In this document: positions 26,554-35,538 of the stretch, piece after piece
Layout of the letters: every line of letters begins with the position of its first letter
How positions within the stretch are numbered: the stretch's first letter is position 1
Assembly: GCA_963739985.1 (NCBI GenBank)
Contig: CAVUCE010000001.1
Coordinates: 372,001-436,000, forward strand
Direction: 5' to 3'
DNA length: 64,000 nt
From: CAVUCE01 sp963739985
GTDB taxonomy: Bacteria > Bacteroidota > Ignavibacteria > Ignavibacteriales > Ignavibacteriaceae
The notes under the pieces: model-generated
Told to the model about the DNA's origin: nothing
Database searches by the model: none
The model's input: only the letters and a program-made list of their open reading frames with translations
Position numbers and translations under genes: made by a program

Positions 26554-28725
26554 TTACATAGAATAATCTACTCGAGCATATACAAATCGTCCGTCAAATC
26601 CGGATGGCGCGGCACTGCTATATGGAAAATCCCGTTAAAACTATTTACTTTCAAAATTTTATTTGGATAAGTATCAAATAAATTATTTGCACCAACAGCT
26701 ACGGTAACACCTTGCAAAAGATTATAGGAAAGTTCAGCATCAGTTGTCCATACCGGGGATAAAGTTTGATCACGTGCTGCGTTACTATTATAAATAGTTA
26801 CTTCACCAAACCTAACTTCTCGAATCATTATACTCCATTCACTTATAATGTAACTGCCTATAAAGTTCCACGAGCTTTTGGGTTGACCTCTTTCAAATCT
26901 TCCATGTTCTACTCTTCCAATAATTGGAGTTGAAGTCACAGCCTGGAGTTCAACAGGTGTAGTTATTTGATCGCGATTCGTTATATCCGCTTGATTAAAA
27001 TTCATGGCAGCAGTTAATCTTAAGGTTCCCATTCCCAGATGAACGCCATATCTTGCGGTTACATCCAAACCTTTGGTTTTAGTATCCAAAGCATTTGTAA
27101 AAAACCTGCCACCGGAAGCATTATTTGATAATTTTCCCAACGGAACTCTAAACCAGTTGCAATATTTAAAGGTTCTGCGGTTCCAATATTTACTTACCTA
27201 ACCAAATCAAGATTGCTAGTCGATTGATAAAACCTCAATGTTCCAGCATCAAATGTTTTAGGGTTGCTAGCTCCCATCGAAGTATTTAGAGAATTTGTTA
27301 CATTATAATTAAATGAGTTTCCTCCATAAGTTTCACTAAAATCATAAGCCTATTCACCAATACTGCCTTTAATTCCTCCGGCAAGTGAGCCATCATAAAT
27401 ATTAGTTTGAATCATAGGCAAAAATCCATCCGGATAAATTGAACGTACATTTCTATCATCTAAAGAAAGTCGATAAAATCCCCCTGATAATCCATCTCTG
27501 TAGCTATATCCACCAAAAGCATAAACTTTTGCGTTATCACTGATTGGAATTGAGCTATTCATAAATAATCCTATATCTGAAACATCCGCGTCACCGTATC
27601 GATGATTTAATCTTCCGAAAGATGCTTCGCGCGGATCAGGCTGACCGTTTACGGTTAGATATTGTTGCCTAGGATCTAATCCTGCTCTATTTGTAAAATT
27701 GTGTTTCCTATATTCACCACTTATATAATCCGTTCCTTTGCTAACACCAAAACCATATCCTAAGTGAACAGTTTTTGAAAATCCATCAGTAATTTTAACA
27801 TCTTGTGGATTTCCATCCCAAGAAAAAGTTGAAGCATTTTCTCCCGGAATTGTAGCTTCGGTTTCTGAATAACCTCTATTTTGTGTAGTTATGTATTCTC
27901 CATAACTTGCAGAGGCATCAAAACCTTTTTTTCCTTTAAGAATTATATTTATAACTCCCGCAATGGCATCGGAACCATACTGAGCCGATGCTCCGTCTCT
28001 TAATACTTCAATTCGAGATATTGCTCCCGCCGGAATAGCATTCAAATCAGCACCTGTGGAACCACGACCAATTGTTCCATTAACATGCACGAGTGCGCTT
28101 GTGTATCTTCGCTTACCATTTACAAGAACAAGAACTTGATCCGGACCAAAGCCGCGTAAAGTTGCGAGTCTGACATGATCAGAACCATCATCAATTGTTG
28201 TTTCCGGCGCGTTATAAGATGGGACTAACATTTTTATCATTTCAGTTGTTTGAGTAAATCCTGTCTTTTGAATATACTTGGCAGTAATAACATCAATTGG
28301 AACTGGTGAATCAACTACAGTTCTATCTTGTGTCCGTGTCCCTAAAACAACTACTTCATCCGTCCCAATTAAATCAACACTCATTGAAATATTTTTAGTT
28401 AAAGTTTGATCGGCTTTTACGGTTACACTAAATTTTAAGGTCATGTAACTTACATAACTTGCCTGTAACAGATATTTCCCTGCAGGAACCTTAACTGTGA
28501 ATTACCCTTTTGTATTTGCTCCTGCACCGATATGAGTTCCTAAAACTTAAACTTTAGCACCCGGTAAAGGGGCATCGGTTTTTGCATCGGTAATAATACC
28601 TTTAACAGTACCATACTCCTGAGCATATAGATTGATACTAAGTGAACTTAAGAATATAACTATTGTGGAATAAAACACCCCTGTTTAATCATTCTGTATA
28701 CACTCTGTAGAAGTATACTTATCAT
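26554..28725 (-). pseudogene. Decayed TonB-dependent receptor
   Basis: Remnant of an outer-membrane TonB-dependent receptor. A start at 28725 has AAGGAG upstream. The signal peptide (FYSTIVIFLSSLSINLYAQ) is one frame off. Then comes a carboxypeptidase-regulatory-like domain (GTVKGIITDAKTDAPLPGAKV) with TAA codons at 28547-28549 and 28502-28504. The plug domain is intact (RGFGPDQVLVLVNGKRRYTS, IEVLRDGASAQYGSDAIAG). Further damage is a TAG at 27350-27352, a TAA at 27194-27196, a frame change near 27140 and another near the C-terminus. The true ending FDGRFVYARVDYSM is found in a different frame, with its stop at 26554-26556. About 720 codons remain, shorter than the roughly 900 usual for this type, so part of the barrel is probably deleted near 27125-27140. 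The ligand cannot be inferred. Confidence 0.9.
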
Positions 28726-28822
28726 AACATTGCTCCTTTTATGTTGATGTATGTATATAAGTTTTCCCATCGAATGAGAAACCTCATTTTACTTTTTCTG
28801 GTATGATATATAGAGTAGTTAA

Positions 28823-28850
28823 CCGAATAATCAGACCACAAATTATTCGG
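28823..28850 (-). terminator. Hairpin after the gamma-glutamyltransferase gene
   Basis: Perfect 9-bp arms CCGAATAAT (28823-28831) and ATTATTCGG (28842-28850) with a 10-nt loop lie 17 bases past the ggt stop. There is no good T run on the minus strand, so this may be a weak terminator or an mRNA-stabilising stem. Alternatively it may belong to the leader of the decayed receptor gene. Confidence 0.5.
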
Positions 28851-28866
28851 CTAGAGATGTAGATTG

Positions 28867-30612
28867 TTAATATCCTATTGCAGCACCACTGCCTCTAGGA
28901 TCGGAGGCACCATAAACAGTTCCGTTTTCTTGATCAATCATAATTCCTTCTGCAACACCCAAAATTGGGAATCTCTTATCAGCATCCTCAAATTTGTAAC
29001 CCATCTTTTCAAGATTATTTTTTACATCTTTAATAAGAGAGAACTTCTCGTAGAATATTTTATCAGGCATCCATTGGTGATGTATTCTGGGAGCATCAAT
29101 TGCTTCCTGGATATTCATATGAAAATCGATACAATTTAGAATTACTTGTAAAACAACTGTTATAATTCTTGATCCTCCAGGAGAGCCAATAATTATATAT
29201 GGTTTATTATCTTTCAAAACTATTGTCGGAGTCATTGAACTTAAAGGTCTTTTTTCGGGTTGAATTGAATTTCCTTCCGTTCCCATCAATCCAAATTGAT
29301 TTGGAACTCCGGGTTTGGCACTAAAATCATCCATCTCATTATTAAGTAAAAAACCAGCACCTTCAACCGTTATTTTGGAACCGTATCCGGAATTAATTGT
29401 GGTAGTGTTACTAACAGCATTTCCTTCAGAATCGTAAACAGAAAAGTGTGTTGTTTCGTGACTTTCTTGATATTTTGAAGGTTTTCCTGCGGAAATTTCA
29501 GAGGAAGGTACAGCCTCATCTTTAGCTGCAATTATTTTATTGTAAATAGATTTTGCATATTCTTTAGAAATTAAGCCTTCTTGCGGCACATCATAAAAAT
29601 CGGAATCACCTAAATGATAAGTTCTATCTGCGTACGTATATTTCATAGCCTCAACTAGGCGATGAATGTACTCACTACTTCCCCAATCATTGGGAGAAAA
29701 ATTATAGTTCTCTAGAATATTCAACAATTCAACTAATGCAATTCCGCCTGAACTGGGAGGCGGCATGGAAACTATTTGATAGCCTCTGTAAGTACCGAGA
29801 ATAGGCTTTCTCTCAACAGGATTATATTTTGCCAAATCTTCCATGGAAATATAACCGCCCATCGATTTAACTTGCTTAACAAGCATTTCGGCAACTGCAC
29901 CCTTATAGAAACCGTCGACACCTTTCTCCTTAATTAACTCTAGTGTATTTGCTAAAAATGGCTGCTTGAATAAATCACCTTCCTCGTAAGGTTCTCCATT
30001 TTTAGAAAACTTCTTAAAAGATGTAGGATACTTTTTGAATTCGGGTAAAAAATGTTTGAATGATTCCGCACTATGATAATCTAGTTTCCAGCCTTTTTTC
30101 GCAAGATCTATAGCAGGTTGAATTACTTCAGCGAGTGACATAGTTCCATATTTTTTAAGTGCAAAAATTAATCCGGCTACACTTCCCGGAACTCCTGAAG
30201 ATGTTGTCCCTTGTTGACTTAATTCCGGCGCATAATTTCCATTTTTATCAAGAAACATATTTCTAAAAGCTTTTAACGGAGCTTTTTCTCTATAATCTAT
30301 AGTAACATTTTTTCCATCTTTAAGATGGATAACCATAAATCCGCCGCCGCCGAGATTTCCGGCATAAGGATATGTAACAGAAAGCGCAAACCCGACTGCT
30401 ACTGCAGCATCAATAGCGTTTCCTCCTTTTTTCATAATGTCTGCACCAACTTGAGAAGCAATTTCACTTGAAGAAACAACCATTCCGTGTTTACTTCTCA
30501 CAGGCTTAGCTGATTCACCATGTAGACTATTAAATGAAGGTGTTATAAAAATTAGATTGATTAAAATTATTGCAGTTAATTTATGAAGTATTCGAGAGTA
30601 TAAAATATTCAT
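28867..30612 (-). CDS. ggt: Gamma-glutamyltransferase
   Basis: Periplasmic Ntn-hydrolase of 581 residues that transfers or hydrolyses the gamma-glutamyl group of glutathione. The signal peptide lies in the first 33 residues. The nucleophile for self-cleavage and catalysis is T388 in ETTHFSVYDSEGNAVS. Substrate-pocket elements are visible: DYREKAP, NNEMDDFSAKPG, SSMTPTIV and GSPGGSRII. Both large and small subunits are complete. It stands upstream of the receptor pseudogene, and a hairpin follows it. It may help salvage glutathione-derived amino acids. Confidence 0.95.
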   Translation of the reverse strand: MNILYSRILHKLTAIILINLIFITPSFNSLHGESAKPVRSKHGMVVSSSEIASQVGADIMKKGGNAIDAAVAVGFALSVTYPYAGNLGGGGFMVIHLKDGKNVTIDYREKAPLKAFRNMFLDKNGNYAPELSQQGTTSSGVPGSVAGLIFALKKYGTMSLAEVIQPAIDLAKKGWKLDYHSAESFKHFLPEFKKYPTSFKKFSKNGEPYEEGDLFKQPFLANTLELIKEKGVDGFYKGAVAEMLVKQVKSMGGYISMEDLAKYNPVERKPILGTYRGYQIVSMPPPSSGGIALVELLNILENYNFSPNDWGSSEYIHRLVEAMKYTYADRTYHLGDSDFYDVPQEGLISKEYAKSIYNKIIAAKDEAVPSSEISAGKPSKYQESHETTHFSVYDSEGNAVSNTTTINSGYGSKITVEGAGFLLNNEMDDFSAKPGVPNQFGLMGTEGNSIQPEKRPLSSMTPTIVLKDNKPYIIIGSPGGSRIITVVLQVILNCIDFHMNIQEAIDAPRIHHQWMPDKIFYEKFSLIKDVKNNLEKMGYKFEDADKRFPILGVAEGIMIDQENGTVYGASDPRGSGAAIGY

Positions 30613-30917
30613 GCCTCGGTTCTCCAGGTAAGATTATGAGTGATAATATTTTTATTAGTTATAATAAATCTTGTTATTACTTAGAACTATTTATACAATT
30701 TTTTATAGTAATAAGAGTTATTTTAATTTCAACATATATAGGTGATAGGATTTCTCTTTGTAGAGAACTAAATTTTTTTAAGAATTCTCATTTTGGAAAA
30801 TTCTAAAAGAGCCGGAATGAAAAGTGGATCGGCTGACGTGACTACAATAACTAAGGATAAATTATTGCAGCAAGATTTTATTAAATGTAAATGAAAGAGT
30901 AAAAAATTATTATATAA
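30613..30917. other. Intergenic stretch, no gene recognised
   Basis: About 305 bases of AT-rich sequence between ggt and a small membrane-protein gene. I see no tRNA, no convincing long hairpin and no conserved coding frame. It must hold the promoter of ggt, but no consensus could be assigned with confidence. One short hairpin (TTCTCT / AGAGAA) is present and judged insignificant. Confidence 0.5.
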
Positions 30918-31112
30918 TTAATCTCCTTTATTCTTATTCTGACGAATTATATAAATTCGCATTATCATTCTAGCTATAAAAATTGCAATTGCAATTACTA
31001 ATATTGATCTATAAAATTTAAGCGGTATAACGTCTATTATCATTAAGATAGCAAGTATCGCAATAAAGATAATGGAGCCATAGTTAAAAATATCATAGAA
31101 CTTTTTATTCAA
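30918..31112 (-). CDS. Small two-helix membrane protein
   Basis: A 64-residue protein with two predicted transmembrane helices (SIIFIAILAILMIIDVI at about 13-29 and FYRSILVIAIAIFIARMIM at about 33-51) and a basic C-terminal tail. It starts at TTG 31112 with AAGGTG 6 bases upstream. I do not recognise the family. The composition is normal for a small inner-membrane protein. It lies alone between ggt and acpS on the same strand. Confidence 0.6.
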   Translation of the reverse strand: MNKKFYDIFNYGSIIFIAILAILMIIDVIPLKFYRSILVIAIAIFIARMIMRIYIIRQNKNKGD

Positions 31113-31138
31113 GTTTTCACCTTTTATTAATTTATGAT

Positions 31139-31187
31139 TTCGTTGAAAAGATAAAATTAATTGCTGAGTAGAAAACTTTTCAACGAA
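31139..31187. repeat. 12-bp perfect inverted repeat
   Basis: TTCGTTGAAAAG (31139-31150) and CTTTTCAACGAA (31176-31187) are perfectly complementary with a 25-nt spacer. It lies downstream of acpS and 27 bases upstream of the small membrane-protein gene. No T run follows, so a plain intrinsic terminator is unlikely. It could be a regulator site or a long stem in the leader mRNA. Confidence 0.6.
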
Positions 31188-31308
31188 GATATATAAATAA
31201 AATTCTAATTCACAAGAGATGCATCAAAAGCAAGATTATTTTAGACACAGGTCACAATTGAAGATACTAATAACATAACAATAGTTATAATAGCAGCTTC
31301 AGATAGTG

Positions 31309-31689
31309 CTATAACTCTTTAAATACAATTGCAACACATGTTACGTAATCTCTGGAGTGACTCATTGATATCTTAAGACTTTTACCATTGTTAAGATAAT
31401 TCTCAAATTTGCCGAGCAACTTTACTAAAGGCATTCCATTTGGTTCATTATAAATTTCTATATCCTGCCATCCAACTTCTTCTTGATTTAATCCTGTTGT
31501 TAATGCTTTATACACGGCTTCTTTAGCTGCAAATCTAGCTGCAAGATGCTGATATTTACTTACCTTATTCATACTATATTCAAGTTCAGTTTTAGTATAA
31601 ACTTTATTTAAAAAGTGATCACCAAATTTTTCAACACTTTGTTTAATTCTATCAATTTCAATTATATCTATACCTATACCGAATACCAT
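31309..31689 (-). CDS. acpS: Holo-[acyl-carrier-protein] synthase
   Basis: Transfers 4'-phosphopantetheine from CoA to the serine of apo-ACP; 126 residues, the normal trimeric AcpS length. The magnesium ligands are D8 in GIGIDIIEIDRI and E57 in FAAKEAVYKAL. The C-terminal SMSHSRDYVTCVAIV strand is complete. Confidence 0.95.
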   Translation of the reverse strand: MVFGIGIDIIEIDRIKQSVEKFGDHFLNKVYTKTELEYSMNKVSKYQHLAARFAAKEAVYKALTTGLNQEEVGWQDIEIYNEPNGMPLVKLLGKFENYLNNGKSLKISMSHSRDYVTCVAIVFKEL

Positions 31690-31743
31690 TACGCTTCCGT
31701 TGATTTATTTTTATTTATTTGTGTTGATTTCGAACTATTCAAT

Positions 31744-32658
31744 TCAAAATAATTTGATATGCGCATCAACTTTTAATCCTTCATCTTTCAATTGTTTTAA
31801 CAATAATTTTGTTAATTCATTTGCTTGCTTCATAGTTTCATTCAAATTCTTGTATAAGTTTTGATCATATAGAACTTTTCCGAGATTATTTTGCTGTTTT
31901 GTTGTTTCATCAGTTATTCTATTTAACTTCGTAATCAGCGAATCAGTTTTCTTTAATGTAACAGATAAATCATTTACAGTGCCTGTAATGGTCGATTTAT
32001 TTTCTTTGATAAAGTTTTTTGCTTCTTCAGTTAAATCCGCACTATTTGAAGCGATAGTTTTAACACTTTTTCTGTTCTCATCAACCATTCCATTAAGCTT
32101 TGATAAAAGCTCATTCATATTTGAGATTGATGACTTAACTTCTGCATTCAAACTTTTATCGGTTAAATAATTATTTATTGACGACAAGGTAACTTTAACT
32201 TGCTTCATTACTGTATAAATATCATCCTGAAGAGATCCCACCATAGTCATAACTGCGGGGATATCTGCCGAAAAAGTTCCGTTTTGAACTTTTGAATAAT
32301 CTAAGGTTTGCGAATCGTTACCGGGATTTATTTCAAGTTTCTTACCACCCATTAAATCTAACATTGAAATAGAAAAAGTAGCGTCTTTTTTAAGCTGAAC
32401 CGAATTATCCAGCAATATCTTTACTATAACTGAATTACCTTTGGGAATAATATCTTCTACGTTACCTTCACGATATCCATTTACAGTAACATAATCTCCA
32501 ATTTCCAATCCGGCAATGTTATTAAATTTAATTTCAATTCTTCTATCCGGTGATGTTAAACTGAAATTTTTTGCCCAACCCAAAATGTATAAGAATACTA
32601 ATATGCCGATAACAACTGTCAGGCCTACTTTAATTTCCGTTGATCTTTGTTCTTTCAT
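31744..32658 (-). CDS. MCE/MlaD-family lipid transport protein
   Basis: A 304-residue protein with one N-terminal membrane anchor (VGLTVVIGILVFLYILGWA, about 12-30), then an MCE domain (about 38-115: IEIKFNNIAGLEIGDYVTVNG...LDLMGGKKLEINPG). A long alpha-helical, coiled-coil C-terminal half follows (120-300). MlaD-type proteins form periplasmic hexamers that shuttle phospholipids between membranes. The MlaE permease and MlaF ATPase genes are not next to it. The start overlaps the small membrane-anchored protein gene by 29 bases. Confidence 0.88.
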   Translation of the reverse strand: MKEQRSTEIKVGLTVVIGILVFLYILGWAKNFSLTSPDRRIEIKFNNIAGLEIGDYVTVNGYREGNVEDIIPKGNSVIVKILLDNSVQLKKDATFSISMLDLMGGKKLEINPGNDSQTLDYSKVQNGTFSADIPAVMTMVGSLQDDIYTVMKQVKVTLSSINNYLTDKSLNAEVKSSISNMNELLSKLNGMVDENRKSVKTIASNSADLTEEAKNFIKENKSTITGTVNDLSVTLKKTDSLITKLNRITDETTKQQNNLGKVLYDQNLYKNLNETMKQANELTKLLLKQLKDEGLKVDAHIKLF

Positions 32659-33016
32659 TTTCTGACTTTTTTAATAAATACTTTGATAATTTTTTGAGTT
32701 CATTCTCCGTTATAGTACTATCTACTATTGAAATTTTAACAGAATCAATAATAGACTTTATTGAGTCATCTGAAAATTCAGATAACTTCTTTAAATTTTT
32801 TAGATAAGAATCTATCATAATTTTTAAGGAATCTTTTTGCGGAGAATCCTTAACAAAAACTAATTCCTTATCAACTTTCTTCTGAAGGAAGCTGTGAACA
32901 ATATTTTTACCTGGATTAAGTACAAAATCATCCATTTTGTTTTGTATAATATATAAAATAGACGCTACTAAAATAGTAAGAATTATAACAGATTTTATAA
33001 AACATCCGGTTTTCAT
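32630..33016 (-). CDS. Membrane-anchored hypothetical protein upstream of MCE gene
   Basis: A 128-residue protein with an N-terminal hydrophobic helix (IKSVIILTILVASILYIIQ, about 7-25), then a charged, helical body rich in Lys, Ser and Asp. I do not recognise the family. It lies 8 bases downstream of the CBS/CorC gene and overlaps the MlaD-like gene by 29 bases. Coupled expression suggests it works with the MCE protein, which is inference. The anchor could also be a non-cleaved signal; the Cys at 5 does not form a lipobox. Confidence 0.65.
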   Translation of the reverse strand: MKTGCFIKSVIILTILVASILYIIQNKMDDFVLNPGKNIVHSFLQKKVDKELVFVKDSPQKDSLKIMIDSYLKNLKKLSEFSDDSIKSIIDSVKISIVDSTITENELKKLSKYLLKKSENERTKINGN

Positions 33017-33024
33017 CCAAATAA

Positions 33025-34305
33025 CTATTCACCTTGAATTTTTTCGATCAAAACTTTTTTTATTCTCTTATTGTTTACTTCACGCACCGTAAACCTAAAA
33101 TTATCATTCACAAATGAGTAACCTTCTTTAGGTATGTGCCCTGCACTATTTAGCACAAAACCACCAAGAGTTTCAAAATCTTCTTCTTCACCAATATTTG
33201 TATTTAATAATTCGTTAAGTTCATCAACAGAAATTTTACCGAGAGCTAAAAAAGAAGTATCACTAATTTTTGTAACCGGACTCTCTTCCTTATCATATTC
33301 GTCTCTAATTTCACCAATAATTTCTTCAAGAATATCTTCCATTGTTATCATTCCTGCAGTTCCGCCGTATTCATCTACAACTATAGCAATGTGCATTTTC
33401 TTTTCTTGAAACTCATGCAACAAGTCGCTAATCATTTTTGTTTTGGGAACGTACAATGATTTTCGGGCAATCTTAGAAAGCAAAAGAGGTTCCCTTAAAT
33501 TTTCATTTTTCAAATAAGGTAATAAATCTTTAGCATAAATTATCCCGATAATTTTGTCAAGATTGTCTTCATACAATGGAATTCGACTATGCCCCGATGA
33601 AGTAATAAGCTCAAGAATTTCATCAAACTTTGTTTCCACATCAATTGAAGTCATATCAACTCTTGGTGTCATTACTTCATGCACAGCAACACTTCTAAAT
33701 GTAACAATACTGTGAATTAATCCATGTTCATCTTCTTCAATCATTCCCCTTTCGTGCCCAAAGTTTGCAAGCTCAGTTAGTTCTTCCGGAAGCATTGCTG
33801 TTTTTGATCTATCAATTTTAAGTTTAGAGACTGATATTTTTATAAATTCAGTTATGGTCTCCGAAATAGGATAAATAAGAACACTAATCCAATACAAAGG
33901 AATTGCTACTAACTTTGCAAATGAAAGCGGATTTTTTGAAGCCCAAACTTTTGGGATTAATTCTCCGAAAAACACAATTAATAATGTAAGCAGAATAATT
34001 TGAGCGGTAAGTACTAAATTTTGTGGTATGCTAAATGAATTGGAAAAATCAATTGCTAACGTTACTGCCACTATTGAAGCAGCAACATTAACAATTGTAT
34101 TTCCTATTAGAATAGTTACTAATAATCTTCTCGGTTGATCAATTAAAGATTGTAAATATCTGAAGATTATGGGATTAGAAGTCGAACTACTTTTAATTTT
34201 CTTTCGATCCAAAGAAAATAGTGAAACTTCTGAACCGGAAAAAAAAGCAGATAATACAAATAGTATTAGCAAGAATATGAGATTATAAAACCAACCAACT
34301 TCCAA
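33025..34305 (-). CDS. Hemolysin-type CBS/CorC membrane protein
   Basis: A 426-residue protein with the CNNM-CBS-CorC architecture. The DUF21/CNNM membrane domain (about 1-190) starts LSAFFSGSEVSLFSLDRKK, followed by a CBS pair (about 205-325, TPRVDMTSIDVETKFDE and VPKTKMISDLLHEFQEKK with VVDEYGGTAGMITMEDILEEIIGEI). A CorC_HlyC domain (about 340-420) ends the protein. Family members are linked to magnesium/cobalt efflux. In Bacteroidota the related GldE takes part in gliding, but no gld gene is seen here. Confidence 0.9.
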   Translation of the reverse strand: MEVGWFYNLIFLLILFVLSAFFSGSEVSLFSLDRKKIKSSSTSNPIIFRYLQSLIDQPRRLLVTILIGNTIVNVAASIVAVTLAIDFSNSFSIPQNLVLTAQIILLTLLIVFFGELIPKVWASKNPLSFAKLVAIPLYWISVLIYPISETITEFIKISVSKLKIDRSKTAMLPEELTELANFGHERGMIEEDEHGLIHSIVTFRSVAVHEVMTPRVDMTSIDVETKFDEILELITSSGHSRIPLYEDNLDKIIGIIYAKDLLPYLKNENLREPLLLSKIARKSLYVPKTKMISDLLHEFQEKKMHIAIVVDEYGGTAGMITMEDILEEIIGEIRDEYDKEESPVTKISDTSFLALGKISVDELNELLNTNIGEEEDFETLGGFVLNSAGHIPKEGYSFVNDNFRFTVREVNNKRIKKVLIEKIQGE

Positions 34306-34341
34306 AAATTATTTTTACCTTAAGATGTTATACAATACTAG

Positions 34342-34770
34342 TTAGAAAGGAAGATCATCATTTTCATCAACTTGAATATCCGGAGCTGAATCATTAGATC
34401 CTGAATTATTATCAGAATTATTCGAACTGCCGCCTCCGCTAGTAGCGTCCAAAGGTATAAGTTTTTCAATAACTACATCAGTCGAATATCTTTTAACACC
34501 TTCTTTATCTGTGTAATCCCGCTTTGTCAATCTTCCTTCAACATAAACCTTTTGTCCTTTTTTCAAGTTCTCTTTGAAATAATCCGACAAATTAAAACCA
34601 ACTACATTATGCCAGGTGGTTTGATCTTGCCAATTTCCGTCTTTTCCTTTGTAACTATAAGTTGTAGCTACACTAAAACTTGTTACACCAACATTATTTG
34701 TACTGAATCTTGTTTCAGCATCACGGCCAAGATTTCCGATGAGCATGATTCTGTTTAGTGAAAATGCCAT
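34342..34770 (-). CDS. ssb: Single-stranded DNA-binding protein
   Basis: SSB of 142 residues. The OB fold starts NRIMLIGNLGRDAETRFS, and a Ser/Gly/Asn linker (about 108-128) leads to the acidic tip ENDDLPF, the docking peptide for replication and repair partners. GGAGGAGG-type ribosome-site sequence precedes the ATG. It is first before the CBS/CorC gene. Confidence 0.95.
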   Translation of the reverse strand: MAFSLNRIMLIGNLGRDAETRFSTNNVGVTSFSVATTYSYKGKDGNWQDQTTWHNVVGFNLSDYFKENLKKGQKVYVEGRLTKRDYTDKEGVKRYSTDVVIEKLIPLDATSGGGSSNNSDNNSGSNDSAPDIQVDENDDLPF

Positions 34771-34861
34771 TTTGCCTCCTCCATTAAAAAGTAATTTATA
34801 GAAATATTAATTTAATTATTATAAGATTTAAAAACTAAAAATAGAAAATAGTATCTTATAA

Positions 34862-34920
34862 CGACTAACGATAGTTACATTATTTAAGCCTGTAAATAAT
34901 TGAGATATAATCGTTTGTCG
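34862..34920. repeat. Imperfect inverted repeat upstream of ssb
   Basis: CGACTAACGAT (34862-34872) and ATCGTTTGTCG (34910-34920) are complementary at 10 of 11 positions with a 37-nt spacer, 92-150 bases before the ssb ATG. The position fits an operator or promoter-region dyad. No regulator is identified. Confidence 0.35.
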
Positions 34921-35017
34921 CTTGCTTTTAAGAAGTTAATCTTTGTATCACAAAAGATCAACCTTTGGAGAAATTTTTTATAAAAATTTTCTCAATGAAT
35001 TTTAGATAATAACAAAA

Positions 35018-35443
35018 CTATTTGGTCACTGTTACTATCCAGGCATCCTTAAATTGTTTCATTTTCCATAAGCTGTTTCTCATTTTTTCAGCTTGGTTCC
35101 TGCTGGTGTAAAATGGAGTAAGCTGGACGACATACAATTTAACATTATCCCCGTATTCAATATCAAGATTTTCTTTAATTAAATTTTTACTTTTGGCAGC
35201 AAATTCATCAGCGCGTTCCTTTGTAGTAAATGCGCCAATTTGAATTATGTAGTATTTCACCGGAAAATTCGGCGATTCTACTTTTGGTTCAGGAATTTTT
35301 GAAGTTGTATCTGGCGGAATCTCATCAAAGACGTAGACACTGTCTTTGTTTACATTTTGTGTAGATTGATCTGACGATGAACATCCGTTAATATTTAATA
35401 TTATAACCGGTGCAAGTATTAATAGTAGAATAATTTTTAACAT
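35018..35443 (-). CDS. SPOR-domain lipoprotein
   Basis: Exported lipoprotein of 141 residues. A signal peptide (KIILLLILAPVIIL) ends in an atypical lipobox NGC before SSSDQ. A short linker is followed by a SPOR domain (about 65-141: KYYIIQIGAFTTKERADEFAAK ... LYVVQLTPFYTSRNQAEKMRNSL). SPOR domains bind denuded septal peptidoglycan, so an envelope or division-linked role is expected. ATG 35443 is chosen because GAGGG precedes it; a GTG 9 bases upstream is in frame. Confidence 0.88.
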   Translation of the reverse strand: MLKIILLLILAPVIILNINGCSSSDQSTQNVNKDSVYVFDEIPPDTTSKIPEPKVESPNFPVKYYIIQIGAFTTKERADEFAAKSKNLIKENLDIEYGDNVKLYVVQLTPFYTSRNQAEKMRNSLWKMKQFKDAWIVTVTK

Positions 35444-35487
35444 TTCCCTCACCGCCTTTAGCTTAAGTTAATAGATTATTCCAAATT

Positions 35488-35520
35488 AAAAAAAGGGATG
35501 ATTATAAAACCATCCCTTTT
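35488..35520 (-). terminator. Terminator after the GDSL lipoprotein gene
   Basis: A perfect 10-bp hairpin, AAAAGGGATG (35491-35500) and CATCCCTTTT (35511-35520), has a 10-nt loop and continues into a T run on the minus strand. It ends the FadL-GDSL transcription unit. Confidence 0.85.
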
Positions 35521-35538
35521 AATATTTAAGGATAATAA

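Noticed and set aside
30613..30917. tRNA or small RNA in the ggt upstream gap
   Set aside because: No cloverleaf-like arms or T-loop sequence could be found on either strand; only one 6-bp hairpin.
34967..34993. A/T hairpin after the SPOR lipoprotein gene (GAGAAA...TTTCTC)
   Set aside because: The stem is mostly A-T with a bulge and no distinct T tract on the minus strand; too weak to call a terminator.
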